A stretch of 64,000 nt of DNA from Riptortus pedestris (GCA_019009955.1 CM032230.1:34744501-34808500), one strand, 5' to 3'. Shown: positions 34,706 through 47,030, counted from the first letter of the stretch. Translations and numbers: made by a program. Notes: generated from the letters alone by a model not told the origin.

Positions 34706-36024
34706 ATTTTAGTGAATAGATTTTCCTGGGTACTAATTTATTAGGACTTCTTTGAAAAAGAACCTTGAAACAAACAGATTCATACTCTTAATATAAGCTA
34801 TAAGCCATTAAAGCTCCATATTTTATTTATTTTTGGCCAATTTTAATAAGCTAATGCTTTCATCTTTCTACAAAAATATATACCTTCTGCATCAAAATGG
34901 TTGTCGCATTAAAGTCCTTGATAATTATTTGTTTTCCGTTTATTAGTATATGAATCTTCCTATATATATTTAATAAGAGATAATACATTTTATGTCACCC
35001 TCTTAGATTAAAACCAAGTATTCTGGTAAAACAACTGAGAACTCTTTTATATATTGTACGGGTAGTGGGTAATACAGATATTTTCTTCCTCAACTAAAAA
35101 TTCCGTTCTTATGTAATAAAAAATAATGTAATATTTATTATTTGTAGACGGTATATTCAGCCCTTTATATCAATAAAATATAGTCTAGGCACGGGTAAGT
35201 CCTTCCTATTATCATGTGCTTGAACAGGTACAAACAGCTGAGGACATTTACTCGTTGGATTAGTTAACCACGGCAGTACTATTTGACGTAACATGTGTTA
35301 AGATTATCATCCTATACAATACAAGCATAAATGTCATAAAATTGCCAATTAACGATTAATAAAAAAAAAACACTTTATAAAAAAAAGCTCAAGGAGTTTT
35401 TAATAAAATGTGTCACGTAAGATTTGAATTGTGTTTATCTTAAGCACTTGCAGCTGCATTATGGCAACTTGTGACAATAAGTTTCCTATAGTTAATTAAT
35501 AGACTCAAGGTCAATAACTATAATCTTCATCTTGATAATTTTTTTATTTTTCTTCAGCCAGACCCACTTTTGCAACTTCTTCCGATGTTTTATAAGGGGA
35601 AAAACATTTAGGACTTCGTTCGTCTGCGATTGGTTTTAGTAATCATTCGTTCAACGGTTGTAGTTTACATATACTGTTCAGAGAATCCTCAGCTTCGTAA
35701 AAATTGGGAATACATATTTTAGGAATTTTTATTATCAATTAAGATTTTTCTTTGTTCGAGGCCATAGCCGTAGGGGAAGTGAAACATTGTTGTATCGCAT
35801 TGTATAGCATGCTAATGGATGACATTAGCGACAATGTGTTGTATAACTGCTTCTCACATCCATCGCTAATTCCCGCCACACAGATAACTGAATCTATTTT
35901 CGGCTTAGCCTTGCACAACTGCCCGTTGACCATCGCCCTTGCTCAACGCGCTCATCGAAATTCTGAAGGAGTAGGTGACATTGGAATAGGTCGTTCACCT
36001 GTGGAATACATATAAATATACTAG
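34706..36024. other. No gene recognised; open frame at 35752-36015
   Basis: AT-rich up to about 35740. Then 35752-36015 is less AT-rich, with an 87-codon plus-strand frame and an overlapping 70-codon minus-strand frame. Neither has a domain I recognise. The block abuts the repeat starting at 36025 and may be its coding relic. Confidence 0.4.
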
Positions 36025-36210
36025 CTAAGGTACCCGGCTTCGCTCGGGAATTCATGTGAGGTTTAATGATGGTGGTATTTTTTTTTGGCAAGCCTTTACT
36101 TTCCACAATATTTTAACATTTCCCAGGATTTGTTAATAATAAAATTATTTGTTATTTAAGAGTTCACTGTCCTCAATATTTTTATATTTCCCGTCTCCTG
36201 TGCATGTAGA

Positions 36211-36265
<55 letters not shown>

Positions 36266-37150
36266 CATATTCTATCAAAATTCTGTCCGCCAAACTATGT
36301 TTGATTTAAACTTCCTTTCCCTTGAAACGGTACAAAGACCAACATGACTGAAAATCGAACAGAAAATGTAATACACTACGAATTAATTTCAGGCCTCCCT
36401 TATAACCCCCACTCCTACCCGTCCCTAGAAATGTTAGTATGGCTTATTATAAGGAAGGCGTTAGTGCTAATACATATACCGAGTGTTTTATTTAGTTCGA
36501 TTGAGTCTTTTGTGCCAAATAAAATTATTGACTCCCGCTATCATTTTTAGCGTATAACGCCTTTATACTTTGGTATATGACGATAGTGTATATAACAAAA
36601 GTTTCTCTAAATAACAAAATAAACAACTTTTGTTATGTGCATATTTGCCGAAACCCCATTAGGAAACGAAATATCACTATATTTAATTTCAGGCCTCCCT
36701 TACAACCCCCACTCCTACCCGTCCCTAGAAATGTTAGTATAGCTTATTATAAGGAAGGCGTTAGTGCTAATTCACATACCGAGTTTGGTTTAGTTCGGTT
36801 GAGTTTTTTGTGCCAAATAAAATTGTTGACTTCCGCAGTAGTTTTTAACGTATAACTCATTTATACTTAGGTATGCGACAAAAGTGTATATAACAAAAGT
36901 TACTTCAAATAACAAAATAAACAACTTTTGTTATGTGCATAACTTCCGAAAATGCATTAGGAAACGAAATATTGCTATTTTTAATTTCAGCCCTCCTTTA
37001 TAACCCCCACTCCTGTTCGTCTCAGAGAATATTAACATAGTCTAAAGTCTAAGTTGGGTTAGTAGTAATATACATACCAAGTTTCATAAAATTCGGTTCA
37101 GCCGTTTATGCGTGAAAAGGTAACAAACAAACAAACAGACACCAAAGAAA
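36025..37150 (+). mobile_element. Interspersed repeat with GGCTTCGCTCGGG head and GTAACAAACAAAC tail
   Basis: Opens with CTAGCTAAGGTACCCGGCTTCGCTCGGG. It contains a (TA)n tract (36213-36262) and a ~300-bp tandem array. It closes with AAGTTTCATAAAATTCGGTTCAGCCGTTTATGCGTGAAAAGGTAACAAACAAACAAACAGAC. I know this 'TTTCAT.AAAATCGGTTCAGCCGTTT' closing segment as a widespread arthropod repeat signature, but I cannot assign it securely to one retroelement class. No intact frame. Confidence 0.65.
36383..37040. repeat. Tandem array, ~300-bp unit, 2.2 copies
   Basis: TTAATTTCAGGCCTCCCTT starts units at 36383, 36683 and (as TTAATTTCAGCCCTCC) 36981, giving periods of 300 and 298. Units 1 and 2 match along their whole length (TCCCTAGAAATGTTAGTAT, AAGGAAGGCGTTAGTGC, AACAACTTTTGTTATGTGC). 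The third is truncated after about 60 bases and passes into the 3' signature of the surrounding repeat. Confidence 0.92.
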
Positions 37151-37258
37151 CAAAATGCAGTTACGGTGACTATGACATGTGAAACGAAAAGTTATCGTGA
37201 AATTTCGCGAAAAAAATCAATGTACAGACAGAAGTTACAATTATAATATATATATAAT

Positions 37259-37315
<57 letters not shown>

Positions 37316-37831
37316 ATTTGTTTCCTTCCAATAGTAACCCTATAAGAAATCCGTTTATTTATCTGCATGTCCCATGCAAGTTAGCATATCACATATATAA
37401 TTTATTAGTATATTACAAATAAATTATTTCGAGAATAAAAACTAACAATAATACCGTTATATATAAAAAACACAAAGAGAAAATTATTAGCCTTAAAACA
37501 AGAATTATTGATTATTCGTAAATACTGTAAGTATAGTTGTTTTATCAGCTGTAATAATTATTCAAAATATAATTTTATCTAATGCATGTTCTACAAATAT
37601 TTTAAGTGCATTATTATATTTTAAAAATAGCTTATGTTCTTCAATTGGAAATTTGCCTTTTTGTCATTCGATGTCCGTTTTATTTTTTTTTCGTACTATA
37701 TATTAAGTGTTGACATGTTTTTGAAGTTGTGTAATCTCAAGGCCAAGTATTGTTGTCTTTTATGTTGAATCGGTGGGGTAGTAAGAATTTAGTGAATCAT
37801 TAAATCTTAATTGATTACACATCAATGTACA
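37151..37831. other. (TA)n and unique DNA
   Basis: (TA)n with one TAATAA interruption at 37242-37313, then AT-rich DNA with nothing recognised. Confidence 0.7.
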
Positions 37832-38306
37832 ATATATATATATATACATATACATATATTTATCTGTTATCGCTCTAGCGGTCGCAATTTTTTGTTTGAT
37901 CGTTACCAAACGATATAGCAGCCTTTAATGAAAAAAGAAAGATCAAGTTTGTTACCGACTGAAATCGGATTGTACGGAGGGGGGTTTAGAAGGGAGGGAT
38001 TTCGAAAAAGTGAATATAATCAACGTTATTGCAAATTTATTTTTCTGTAAGTGTTGTTATATACATATTTCCCAATAATGAATATTGACGGAGATATTCT
38101 GATTTTTTAGTTTTCAGCCTTCAGTAAACTCCCACTCCTACTCAAGTCAGGTTTACAATAAGCTATTTTATTATGAACCGCTTTCTTTGAAGCTTAGATA
38201 CAAGATATTGTTCTTAATGAGCCTTTACGGTTTGAGATAAGTGCAAATTTGTGTCGCACGTGGGAAATCTGCTTAGCTAACACAGCCCCTGCGTGACGGA
38301 CTTTTT
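37832..38306 (-). mobile_element. HX copy, minus strand, lacking its 3' block
   Basis: A (TA)n stretch, then CTGTTATCGCTCTAGCGGTCGCAATTTTTTGTTTGATCG and the G-rich block. The AT-rich block is shortened. The variant insert (AGTTTTCAGCCTTCAGTAAACTCCCACTCCTACTC) and a well-preserved reversed 5' end (CACGTGGGAAATCTGCTTAG...CCCCTGCGTGACGGACTTTTTT) follow. No 3' block or hairpin lies before the microsatellite. Confidence 0.88.
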
Positions 38307-39274
38307 TATACTTACCACTCCGTGGGGTGGTGTTTAAATCGATGTGAATATATTTCTAAATATTGATTTTATCTAAAAGGCATAATTATGATTTCTTCAA
38401 AAGTCTAGTTAAAAAGTCTAGCAAAAAAAAGGCTAGTTACGTAATAAATGTATTATTCTTAACTGAATAAATTATATTGAGTCAGAAAAATGTGCTTAAT
38501 GTTGAATAAATAATTCAATAGTCACCATCCCAAATATTATGAGACCCTATGCACTAATTACATAATTCTCCATTTAAAGATATAAATACATTTTTATATA
38601 ATTAGTCTATCAATGAGAGTCCATTAGGTTGAACAAACAACTTAACGACGTCTTAAGAGGTCGTCAACATACCTCGCTTTGTTATTGACGTATTATTCTT
38701 CATTGCAACCTATATATTTCCACTGAGGTTAAAGAGATTTTAATGACGAGGACATACTATTTTCGCAGTGAATGAGATAATGATGCTAAGGCTTATAATG
38801 TAATGGCCAAGGTCCTATCTCTCAGACATTAATGGCTGAACACTTTTAAAGTATATTTTGTTTTTATTATAAACCATTCGTGTCTACACTGAACGGCTTG
38901 TTTTGAAAGATTTTACAACAGAGTTTGGTATACACTAGAAACAAAATTAATTCGCTTTATTTAAGTAGAACTTATTATATACAATTATCACCCTTTTCTA
39001 ATCAAGATAAGATTAGAGATTTAGGTATATGAACACAACTCACTCTGTTTATCTTTAAAAGACAAAAATAAAAATCATCAAATAAGAAATCCTTTAATGT
39101 ACTTCAGCATGACACAATTAGTAACAGAAATGTGTCATACTGAAGTCTGTCTAGCAAATAAATATTTGTTGGTGAAATATATGTTAATATTTGGAATGGA
39201 AACTTTTAAATGTTGTTCTTTAATAGTTACAGTCGATTGGTGTTGCCACTTTTCAATTAGACGGGTTTTTCTAT
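38307..39274. other. No gene recognised
   Basis: Unique AT-rich DNA without motifs. Confidence 0.55.
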
Positions 39275-39364
39275 TTTCATTTTCATTAAACGCTGCTATA
39301 TCGTTTGGTAAAGATCAAACAAAACATTGCGACCGCTAGAGCGGTAACAGATAAATATATATAT
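39275..39364 (+). mobile_element. HX fragment around CGACCGCTAGAGCG
   Basis: CGTTTGGTAAAGATCAAACAAAACATTGCGACCGCTAGAGCGGTAACAG leads into a short (TA)n, with a decayed block before it. Nothing of the 3' block follows. Confidence 0.75.
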
Positions 39365-39419
39365 TGTTGTGTGATCAATTAAACTTTAATTTTTAGACTC
39401 GAATATGTTTATATGACCT

Positions 39420-39690
39420 ATACAATACTCGTTAATTATCGATTTCTTTCAACGCCCGTGATAAATTCGTTAATGGCTAAAATTGGATTAGGTTAAAGGG
39501 AGCGATCTTGTTAAACTGTTGATGCTCTACAATTGTTGTTCTATATAAATTTTGTTTTCGTTACTCAAATTCTAAACCCCTACTTCAATTCATCCGATTT
39601 TTTTTTTATAAAAGAGGTGATTTGAGACCAGTAGCGAGTCGTACCAGCACGTGGGAAAACTGCTTAGTTTACGCAACCCTGCATCTAGAG
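39420..39690 (-). mobile_element. HX copy, minus strand, shortened
   Basis: AATACTCGTTAATTATCG, AAATTCGTTAATGGCTAAAATTGG, a poor G-rich block, then CCCCTACTTCAATTCATCC (variant insert). It ends at CACGTGGGAAAACTGCTTAGTTTACGCAACCCTGC. Strongly decayed in the middle. Confidence 0.65.
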
Positions 39691-40134
39691 TCCTAAGTCA
39701 CCATCCCATTTCTTCCATCAGACGGACGGTGAGTTCAAACCTTTCAGTTTTCCTTCAAGGATACGCGTGCCAGCTCCAATGTCTCCTACCCATACTCCAG
39801 TACGGGTTTCCTAATGGAGTTATAGACCTTTAGTTTCAAGGCCAGTCAGATTTTCCTTGATATTAAGACTCGAGAGACCGGGAGGCCCGCGCATGCTCAT
39901 GTCAATTGCTACTGAATCAAATAAACGGGACACGGTTGAATCGCCAATATAAACAAGCCCTTGCTTCCTGAATTAATTTCAGTGATACAGCAACATTTAA
40001 TCCGTAGTCATTACTTATATTGACTTCGTTATCAGCTTAAAAATCCTTTGTGGGGACAATTTATCATTGTAAAAAATTATGTAACGCCAATTACATCGTT
40101 ATGTTTTTTGAACGAAGAAAACGTGCTTGTTTTA
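39691..40134. other. No gene; R181-like trace
   Basis: 39700-39900 is less AT-rich but without motifs. 39924-39956 (GAATCAAATAAACGGGACACGGTTGAATCGCCAATATAAAC) resembles the start of the R181 retroposon, so an old relative may lie here. Confidence 0.4.
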
Positions 40135-40219
40135 AATAAAATCAGCTATTGAGGTCATACCCATGACGCGATTTTTGAAAACTTCCGCAAATGTCCATCG
40201 GTCCTACTCAGGAGATGGC
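40135..40219 (-). mobile_element. HX 3'-block fragment, minus strand
   Basis: AATCAGCTATTGAGGTCATACCCATGACGCGATTTTTGAAAAC...AAATGTCCATCGGTCCTACTCAGGAGATGG. The palindrome and everything upstream of the 3' block are missing. Confidence 0.8.
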
Positions 40220-40317
40220 CACTCAATGCGCAAGCTGCGTCAGATACTTCGTTCGGGAAATATTTCTCAGTAGTGATTGAGAAGTGTGGAGGAGATTCTT
40301 CAAGCAGCTATATTTAT

Positions 40318-40390
40318 TTGGAATTTCTTCAAATGTTAATTGATCCTACCCAGATGATGAAAATGAGGTCCGGTCCTATTCTTCATATGT
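40318..40390 (-). mobile_element. HX 3'-block fragment, minus strand
   Basis: GGAATTTCTTCAAATGTTAATTGATCCTACCCAGATGATGAAAATGAGGTCCGGTCC, a second short 3'-block piece about 100 bases after the previous one. Confidence 0.75.
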
Positions 40391-40861
40391 GTGCGTGTGT
40401 ATAGACGAAGAGATAAATAATAAACATATACGTGTTTCAGGGGAAGGTTCCTTAAAGCATTTCTATGTCGGCTGAATAAAATGATTGAAATATAGTTCTG
40501 TGAGTTCCGCAGTTTGAGTAGGACCGGTTCTTCAGGTTATTTGTTATGCAAGGAGCTTCGTAAAATAACAGTATAGACCCGAACCATTGTGATGTCATAA
40601 AATCTCCAGCATTGATCACACAAGGTTAAGTGAAATATGTTGGACCTACCACTTTTATCATCTTTGGTGAGAAATAGTTAGCTTACCTTGGCTCCTAAAT
40701 TACATCAAATGAGGCAATCGTTTGTTTGAAACCAATTCATTATTAACACGTTTAATCTTTAACTTGGCCTCTGAGACACTACAACTAATATAAAATATTT
40801 TTCCATTGACAATGAGACTAAGGATTTATTTAGTTCTTTCGTTTGTAAATAAATAACTCTT

Positions 40862-40942
40862 GGTAATGCGGGAATTGAACCTGCGACTGTAGGTTTATGA
40901 AGTGTATTGCGTCATAAATTAATTGCTAACCTGAGCCTCGCG
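40862..40942 (-). mobile_element. SINE head, tRNA-like part
   Basis: GGGAATTGAACCTGCGACTGTAGGTTTATGAAG...GCTAACCTGAGCCTC. In reverse complement this gives an A-box region (GAGGCTCAGGTTAGC) and a B box (GCAGGTTCAATTCCC) at tRNA-like spacing. The SINE body is absent. The lack of a proper acceptor stem argues against a real tRNA gene. Confidence 0.65.
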
Positions 40943-42584
40943 AAACCACAAAAAGAAAAATAACTCTATCCTCTTTTTTTGATGTCAATATTACTTTGAG
41001 CATCTCAGGATATATAGCTTTTAGTCCGTAAATCGTGGCCACGGAAGACGTAAGAATTCCTGAAATGTGGAATAGATAAACTGCCTGACACAATGACACT
41101 TTTTGGTTTTTCTTTTAGAAGAAGAATTTTAAATGACAGAATTTAATGGAAAAATCTCTGGAGAAGGAAACCCTTTTCATCTAAGAAAATTGAATCTTTA
41201 AACAAAGGAGAAAGCTTTAAGAATTTCAAATCTACTTGAAAATGAAAAAGAAAAACTAGAAATGAAGAGAAGGGATTCCATAAATAATTCTCTTTTGGTG
41301 TCCTTGGGGACCTAGCTCAAAAGAGTCATTCCGGTTGGAAGTTTATATAAGGAAGAATAATATAGTTTAGAAATGTATGGACACTTCATTACTTTTTTTA
41401 ATTAGAATTTTCATAGAAAAGAACCCACCTCTTAAAATGTCTTTTAGGCAGTTTTGTTTTCTCTTTAAATGAAACGAACGATGCCTCATATAAGAAGGTC
41501 TGATCATCTTCATTTTATTATGAGTTTAAAATGAAGAATTATTTTGAAATGATAGACAAATTTTTAATGCTCGGAAAAAAAACAAGCCTGTTTTCCAACT
41601 GTAAGAGATGTTTTTGCTTGAAACGCGAAATACAGTGATAAAGTTGTGTTTAGAAGGAGTGTTAACCAGTCGTCGATGGGTTCAAAAAAATATCTTTCCC
41701 ATCATAATATAATAATATGTAATTACGTTCGGGCTTCATATCAGCCAAGAATAAGGCGGGCGCAGGATGTGGCCTGTGATAATTTTGAAATTTATGACAT
41801 AAAAAAGAGAAACAATATATTCTAATAGCACCAAAATGGATTTGAACCAAAGCCCTCCTCCTGAATTAGAAGTTCTTGTCATCTAAAATGCTTCTTCCCA
41901 CCACCAATATCTAACATTCAAGAAAGGAAAACCAGAACTGGGAGTCTGCACCATCTGGTGTTAGAACCCCAGCCGAGCCAAACATGTTTTGTCTATTATA
42001 ATAATATATAATAAAAATCCTTGATGGCCTCAGTCTATCTACTAGTATTATTGTGCGGTCGTTCCTCAATGCCTGAAAAGCACAAAAATGAAAAGTAAAG
42101 AAAAGTAAAGATAACAAATTGTCTATCACTAAAAACTTTAAATTTTAAAAGAAAGCAGTTTATATCAAAATATTTTTTTAAAATATAGCGTTTAGATAAA
42201 ATTTAAAAGAATCATAAAAAAAAAAGAAACTCTTAGTATAAGCGAATAAGAATACCAAAACATCAACCTGAAATGTGCGCCACATATATTTTAAGAACAT
42301 TTCTTTAAGTAATTTAACATTCATTAATTACATTAAAACATGTCCTATAAATCAGCTAACATCAACTAATAATTCTGTTTTGTATTTTGGCAAGGAAATG
42401 AGTCGATACTAATATAACTCACATTATATATGCTTTGTATTCCTTGTTTTATTACAGTAATTACACTCTGGCAGTTTATCTGTTTGGCAATCACCGACCA
42501 TTGTGTAATATATTTCTCGAAATAAACAAAAATGAATTACGGGTCTCAAGCATTTACAAATTACATTCGTAAAATATTGCATTA

Positions 42585-42665
42585 GGGGCTCAGGTTAGAC
42601 AGTGAGCTAAGGCGATGGTCTGTGTATACCAGTATATAGATAATGATGTAGGTTCCATCATGTTA
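42585..42665 (+). mobile_element. SINE head, tRNA-like part
   Basis: GGGGCTCAGGTTAGACAGTGAGCTAAGGCG gives the A-box region and GTAGGTTCCATCAT a decayed B box. It lines up with the head of the SINE at 57121. The body is not recognisable. Confidence 0.55.
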
Positions 42666-42829
42666 TTTATTCATATAATAATCGCATTTCGCGACTGGGG
42701 CGATTTAGCGACGAATCAGTTAAATTCCTGCAATCACTTTATTATATTTACGTAAGTATGCTCTTTTCTGCAAATATTTTCAGTATTGTCCTACATTACA
42801 ATTTTCTGAAACTGTTGGTATGTTTCAAG

Positions 42830-43330
42830 TAGTGTAATACGCGGTCTATACACTGGCTACGGTCATGTAGTAAGTCAGTCAGAGTGTATGGTAGGTCTAT
42901 GTAAGTCCTTAGGTAGCAGTCAGTTAGTATATGTTTTATAGTAAGTCTACAGGTACAGTATTGGCAGTAGGGTTTGTCTTCTCCAGTATGTCAGTAAGTT
43001 TGAGTCAGTAGTGAATGGCCAATTCTTAACCTCGTTAAAACTACTTCTTCTCATCTAATTAGCCTTTTTGAGGAAGGCCATTCTTGAAGCTTATGTTTCA
43101 GTTCTCGAAGTTTGTTGTCAGTTGTGACAAACCAAGGTTTCTGCCACGACTTGAGTATCATATGTTTGCTTAGGCTTGAATATCTTGATGTGCACAGTAT
43201 GTGTGGTCGTTAGTTTTTTTTTGAGTAGCTGACTTGGCGAGTTCGTCTACTTGTGTGCTTTGTCTAATGTTTGTATGTCCGGGTAACCAGTACATAGTTA
43301 TTCTTTTGTTTAATGTCTAGATTTTGTGTA
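42830..43330 (-). pseudogene. I-superfamily LINE RNase H and zinc-knuckle remnant
   Basis: On the minus strand, 43300-43215 reads YWLPGHTN then VDELAKSAT, the 'W.PGH....N..VD.LAK' part of non-LTR RNase H. Further along, 43150-42990 gives KSWQKPWF, then EVVLTRLRIGHSLLTQTY, the conserved segment after RNase H. The knuckle PYCQYC...HILTDC-like follows at 42985-42920. Stops and at least one frame change break it. It is the same family as the pieces at 5500-5630 and probably 10020-10690. RT and endonuclease are absent, as expected of 5'-truncated LINE copies. Confidence 0.88.
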
Positions 43331-44995
43331 ATATGTGCGAGATGACTGCTTAGGTTCCAAGATGTTATTATCCTGAACAACCTAATGCTACTTTCTAAAT
43401 AAACTGCTCAAAAATGAATAGGGATATTGGCTGTTCTGTGGTATGTATAGGGCCTAGCATATTTTTTTTTTATTATAAATATCATTAATATTTATTGGAA
43501 ATTATTGTATTTTTCCCCCATAAAAAAGAAAGTTAATTAAGATCGATTTAATTAAAATTAATAGGATAAGAAAAAATAATCAATGTCCCTATTCATTTTT
43601 GAGCACTATATATTGCCAGTGTAGTAAAATTAATTCATCATTATGTTTGCAATATAAGCATAATTTTTAAGTTCCATATTTTTTCAGTAAGGTTTGCTTA
43701 TAAAAAAAAGTTTTATATTATACGTTTATCTGAAGATGGCCAATATAAGCCGAAACGTCATAGTGAAATAAATAAATTGATAATTTTGGGTGGAAAGCTG
43801 TAGACATTTTTAATTCCTATTTTGATAGCCTCATTTTCCAACCGTATTTGGGTGAGTTACAGAGTTAACGTTATATGTAGTCTTTGTATGACACTGTTAC
43901 TAGCTGGTCATGTTACTTGAATTGAAAAAAGATCTGGGTATTGTTCCCGACCTAAATATTTTATCTCCAATATAAAAATCATTTGTTAACAATTCCCTTC
44001 CTTTTCGCATCTAAGAATTTCAGCAAATTTCTAAATTTTGAACCGATAGAGAATACTTGTGCTCCTATTATTAAGTGTATGTGCTTTGATAGTGGTAGGA
44101 AGGACTGAGGGTGCTTTGTGATAATTCTAGCGGCAGACTTAAAGTGATAACGCTCTCTGGGAGTGGAGCAACTGCAGAACTACAGTCACTGGATTGAGTT
44201 GTTTAATAGACTTACAAGGAGCTGGCAACTATAAACAGAAAGGCAGGGATGCCATTAGAGAATGAGAAGGGTTAGCTTATATTTTACATTTTTCTAAGTT
44301 TTATATTAAGTTATTTTTTAGTTATTAATTTTATAGTAAACATAGAGTTTATATTTCCTGTATACATTTATTGTTCAGCAAATGGATTAAGAATTTCTTC
44401 AAAATCTCTAGAAAATGAACACGTGTAAATAGATAAGTTCAATTTTTAATGTTTGATCCAGGTATTGGAATTTCTGATAACAGGCATTGCATTTAATTGA
44501 TTTGGCATATTTTCGCCAAGAAAGATTTTCATTCGAGGTTGAATTCAAAGCATACTAAGAATGTTCACCGATCTCCATGTGAGTCGAATGTTTGTTTGTT
44601 CTAATGTTTCCGATTTCTATTACATAGTTATAAAACTGAAATTTAATCATTCCACGCGAAAAGAAAGAACACGTTTATTGAAAACTGAACCAAAAATTGC
44701 GGTATAATGAACTGAAATGTAAAGTAGGGAATACCTGCGGTATTTGGTGTCACATCGAATAAAATTCTCTATAATTATAGTTCACTATTTTGTGAATTAT
44801 ATATTTATTGACGTTCACATTGTGTTAATACTGTAAATGGGGTCGGACTACTTAGTTAACTACTCTTTTACAACAGGTTAGGACTAAGGATTTTATTTAC
44901 TAAGGTCGTTGTTAAATAAATTTATATTAAGAAAATCTAACAATTTATTTCATTTGACTGTTACTGTATTAATTTTAAAATATTTCTTAAAATTG
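43331..44995. other. No gene; possible retroelement tail at 43730
   Basis: 43730-43759 reads CTGAAGATGGCCAATATAAGCCGAAACGTC and is followed by AATAAATAAATTG. Such GAAGATGGC...GCCGAAACG segments are common near the ends of some retroelements. The rest is AT-rich and unrecognised. Confidence 0.45.
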
Positions 44996-45119
44996 TTATT
45001 TGAAGCCTAAATACCAAATATTGTTATCAAAGATCTTTTAAATTTTGAAATAAATGCAAATAAGTGGTGCACGTAGGAAATCTGCTTAGTTAGGGCAGCC
45101 CTTGTGTGACGGACTTTTA
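44996..45119 (-). mobile_element. HX 5'-end fragment, minus strand, variant form
   Basis: TTGAAGCCTAAATACCAAATATTGTTATCAAAGATC (variant insert), then GTAGGAAATCTGCTTAGTTAGGGCAGCCCTTGTGTGACGGACTTTT. No other blocks precede it. Confidence 0.8.
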
Positions 45120-46555
45120 CTTTAGGATTATAAAGGTTATTCAAAATAAGAGATAAAGAGAAAAAATGCTGAACCATGTCGATGGATGGTTTCTTTTAAT
45201 TTAAACACATTAAATATTTGAGATCTTTAAATTTAATTGCATTTAAGCAATATTATGCTATTTTTAAACAATTATCTTTCGCGTGAAATACATAGAAGTT
45301 AGTTTATATGTATATTTGTTTTATAGTTGACGTTTACTTTATGTTGACTATATAAAAAACCCCATACAAATTTCAGAATAGTTGAATATTTATTAAGCGA
45401 AGTATATTAAAAAAAAAAAAGTAGAACCAATTTTATATTTAAGTACCTGATTACTTGCGAATTTCCCTGCGTATTACTTAACCTAATATTGATACTAAAA
45501 GTTATTATTATATAAGAAGTCAGACAGTTCTGTTATTATCCCGAACCTATGCTAATTGAAGTATAATTGAGTCTCGTATTATTTTTTTAATTAAATAATA
45601 TTCATGAAAATAAAATTCCACGAAGAATTCATCTTAAATATTATCTTTTTCTCGGCGGAGTAAAAAATCTCTGAAGGTTAAAATTCCAAACAAAAAGTAA
45701 AGAAACCTTGATGAGAATTTATGCCTGAGAAGGAGGCTATCTGGCCTTCCCTCGGCAAATGTAGAATATTTAAAGAGTGCATTCTTCATTCGTGTGCATC
45801 TTGCAGCGGCTGCAATGCGGTCTTAGTAAATCGTTACAACGTTCCACCGTGTGCGACACTCATTGCAAATTCTACAAGCGTCCTTTTACTGCATTAGCAG
45901 TAAAGACGTCCAGATTTAAGATTGAACTTTTATTTTATTTTTTATTTTCAGTCTTAACTCATAACTTTACTAGTACGGATAATCGGGACGGGTTTTTTTC
46001 CAGATCAACACACTTTTTTTGCAAGGTCGGGACTGTAAGTTTCATTTATAATGATCACCAATGTGTTAATTGATCAGGAATGTGTTAATTAGTGGATTTC
46101 CCTTCAGGGAAATTGAGTCTATGGAGTATATACCTTTGACATCACTCGGATAACAAACGATTATGACTTCTTTCTCTTAGATCCCGTCTACAAGCAGGCT
46201 GACACCATGTGAACTGACACTGACTTCCTGGGTTTAATTAGTTCCGTCAATTTAAAGGAGAAAACTCATTTTAGCCACTTTATTCTTGGCAGTAAATGGT
46301 TGAAAAGTATTTATTCAATGCGCGATTTTAATAGACTACAAATCCATAAACTTTTAACTGAATTTTTGTAGTCGGGTAAAACTCAGAACCAGTTGTGAAG
46401 TTCTTTTTTTTTGGGGGGGGGGTGGTTGATTAAAAATAAATCATCAAAACTACATTTTCTGTGGCTTATTTGGGGTACATTTGTTTTGAGCGTGATTTAG
46501 CTGGTTTCTCTTAAATATCAAATTTGGGTTTCATCGAATCTTTAATGTATCAGCT
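45120..46555. other. No gene recognised
   Basis: AT-rich DNA. A 98-codon plus-strand frame at 45777-46073 has a Cys-rich start and a hydrophobic stretch but matches nothing I know. GGATTTCCCTTCAGGGAAATTGAG at 46097-46120 looks like an isolated HX 3' palindrome. Confidence 0.45.
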
Positions 46556-47030
46556 ACATGTATATACATTATATATGACGTCATCAAGAAAGGTTATATT
46601 TTCAAGCAAGACAATATTTATTTGATTGATACCAACTTCATAATTTAAACGATTCATATAAAGCCAAAGATAAAATTTATAAATGCCGTAATGGGACCAG
46701 GAGGGAGGGGGGGGGAGGTCAACATTTTAAAATAACCCCATTATTTTTAGTCGGGACGAAAAATGTTAATCAATGTTTTTAATCATATAATATTTTCAAT
46801 TTAGTATTAGGTATATATATTTTTTTCTCTAATATGAATATTATACTCATTAGGATCTTACTTATCAGCAATTGTATCGCTTATAACCTCACGTCCAGCT
46901 TAAATTTGAAGATACCGTTAAATGAGATCCTTATTAGTGGAGAAATAGAAAAACAAATATAAAGTAGCAACATCGTCATACCATTCCAGGGAAATGTCCT
47001 TCGCTAAGTTTGCGAGAACTTTTTTTTATA
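46556..47030 (-). mobile_element. HX copy, minus strand, old
   Basis: ATTTGATTGATACCAACTTCATAATTTAAACGATTCATATAAAG, ATAAATGCCGTAATGGGACC and a long G-run block. Decayed AT-rich and variant-insert segments follow. It ends with AGGGAAATGTCCTTCGCTAAGTTTGCGAGAACTTTTTTTT. Confidence 0.7.

Larger units (their letters stand above)
40391..42829. other. Mostly unique DNA with two SINE heads
   Basis: SINE fragments at 40862 and 42585. Minus-strand open frames at 41662-41850 and 41911-42129 share the loose pattern '..RP.....Y.L.YYD/N....' and may derive from an old duplication, but no family is recognised. Confidence 0.45.

Noticed and set aside
35752..36106. Overlapping plus and minus open frames of 87 and 70 codons
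   Set aside because: Composition is plausible, but no motif supports either frame, and the segment abuts a dispersed repeat.
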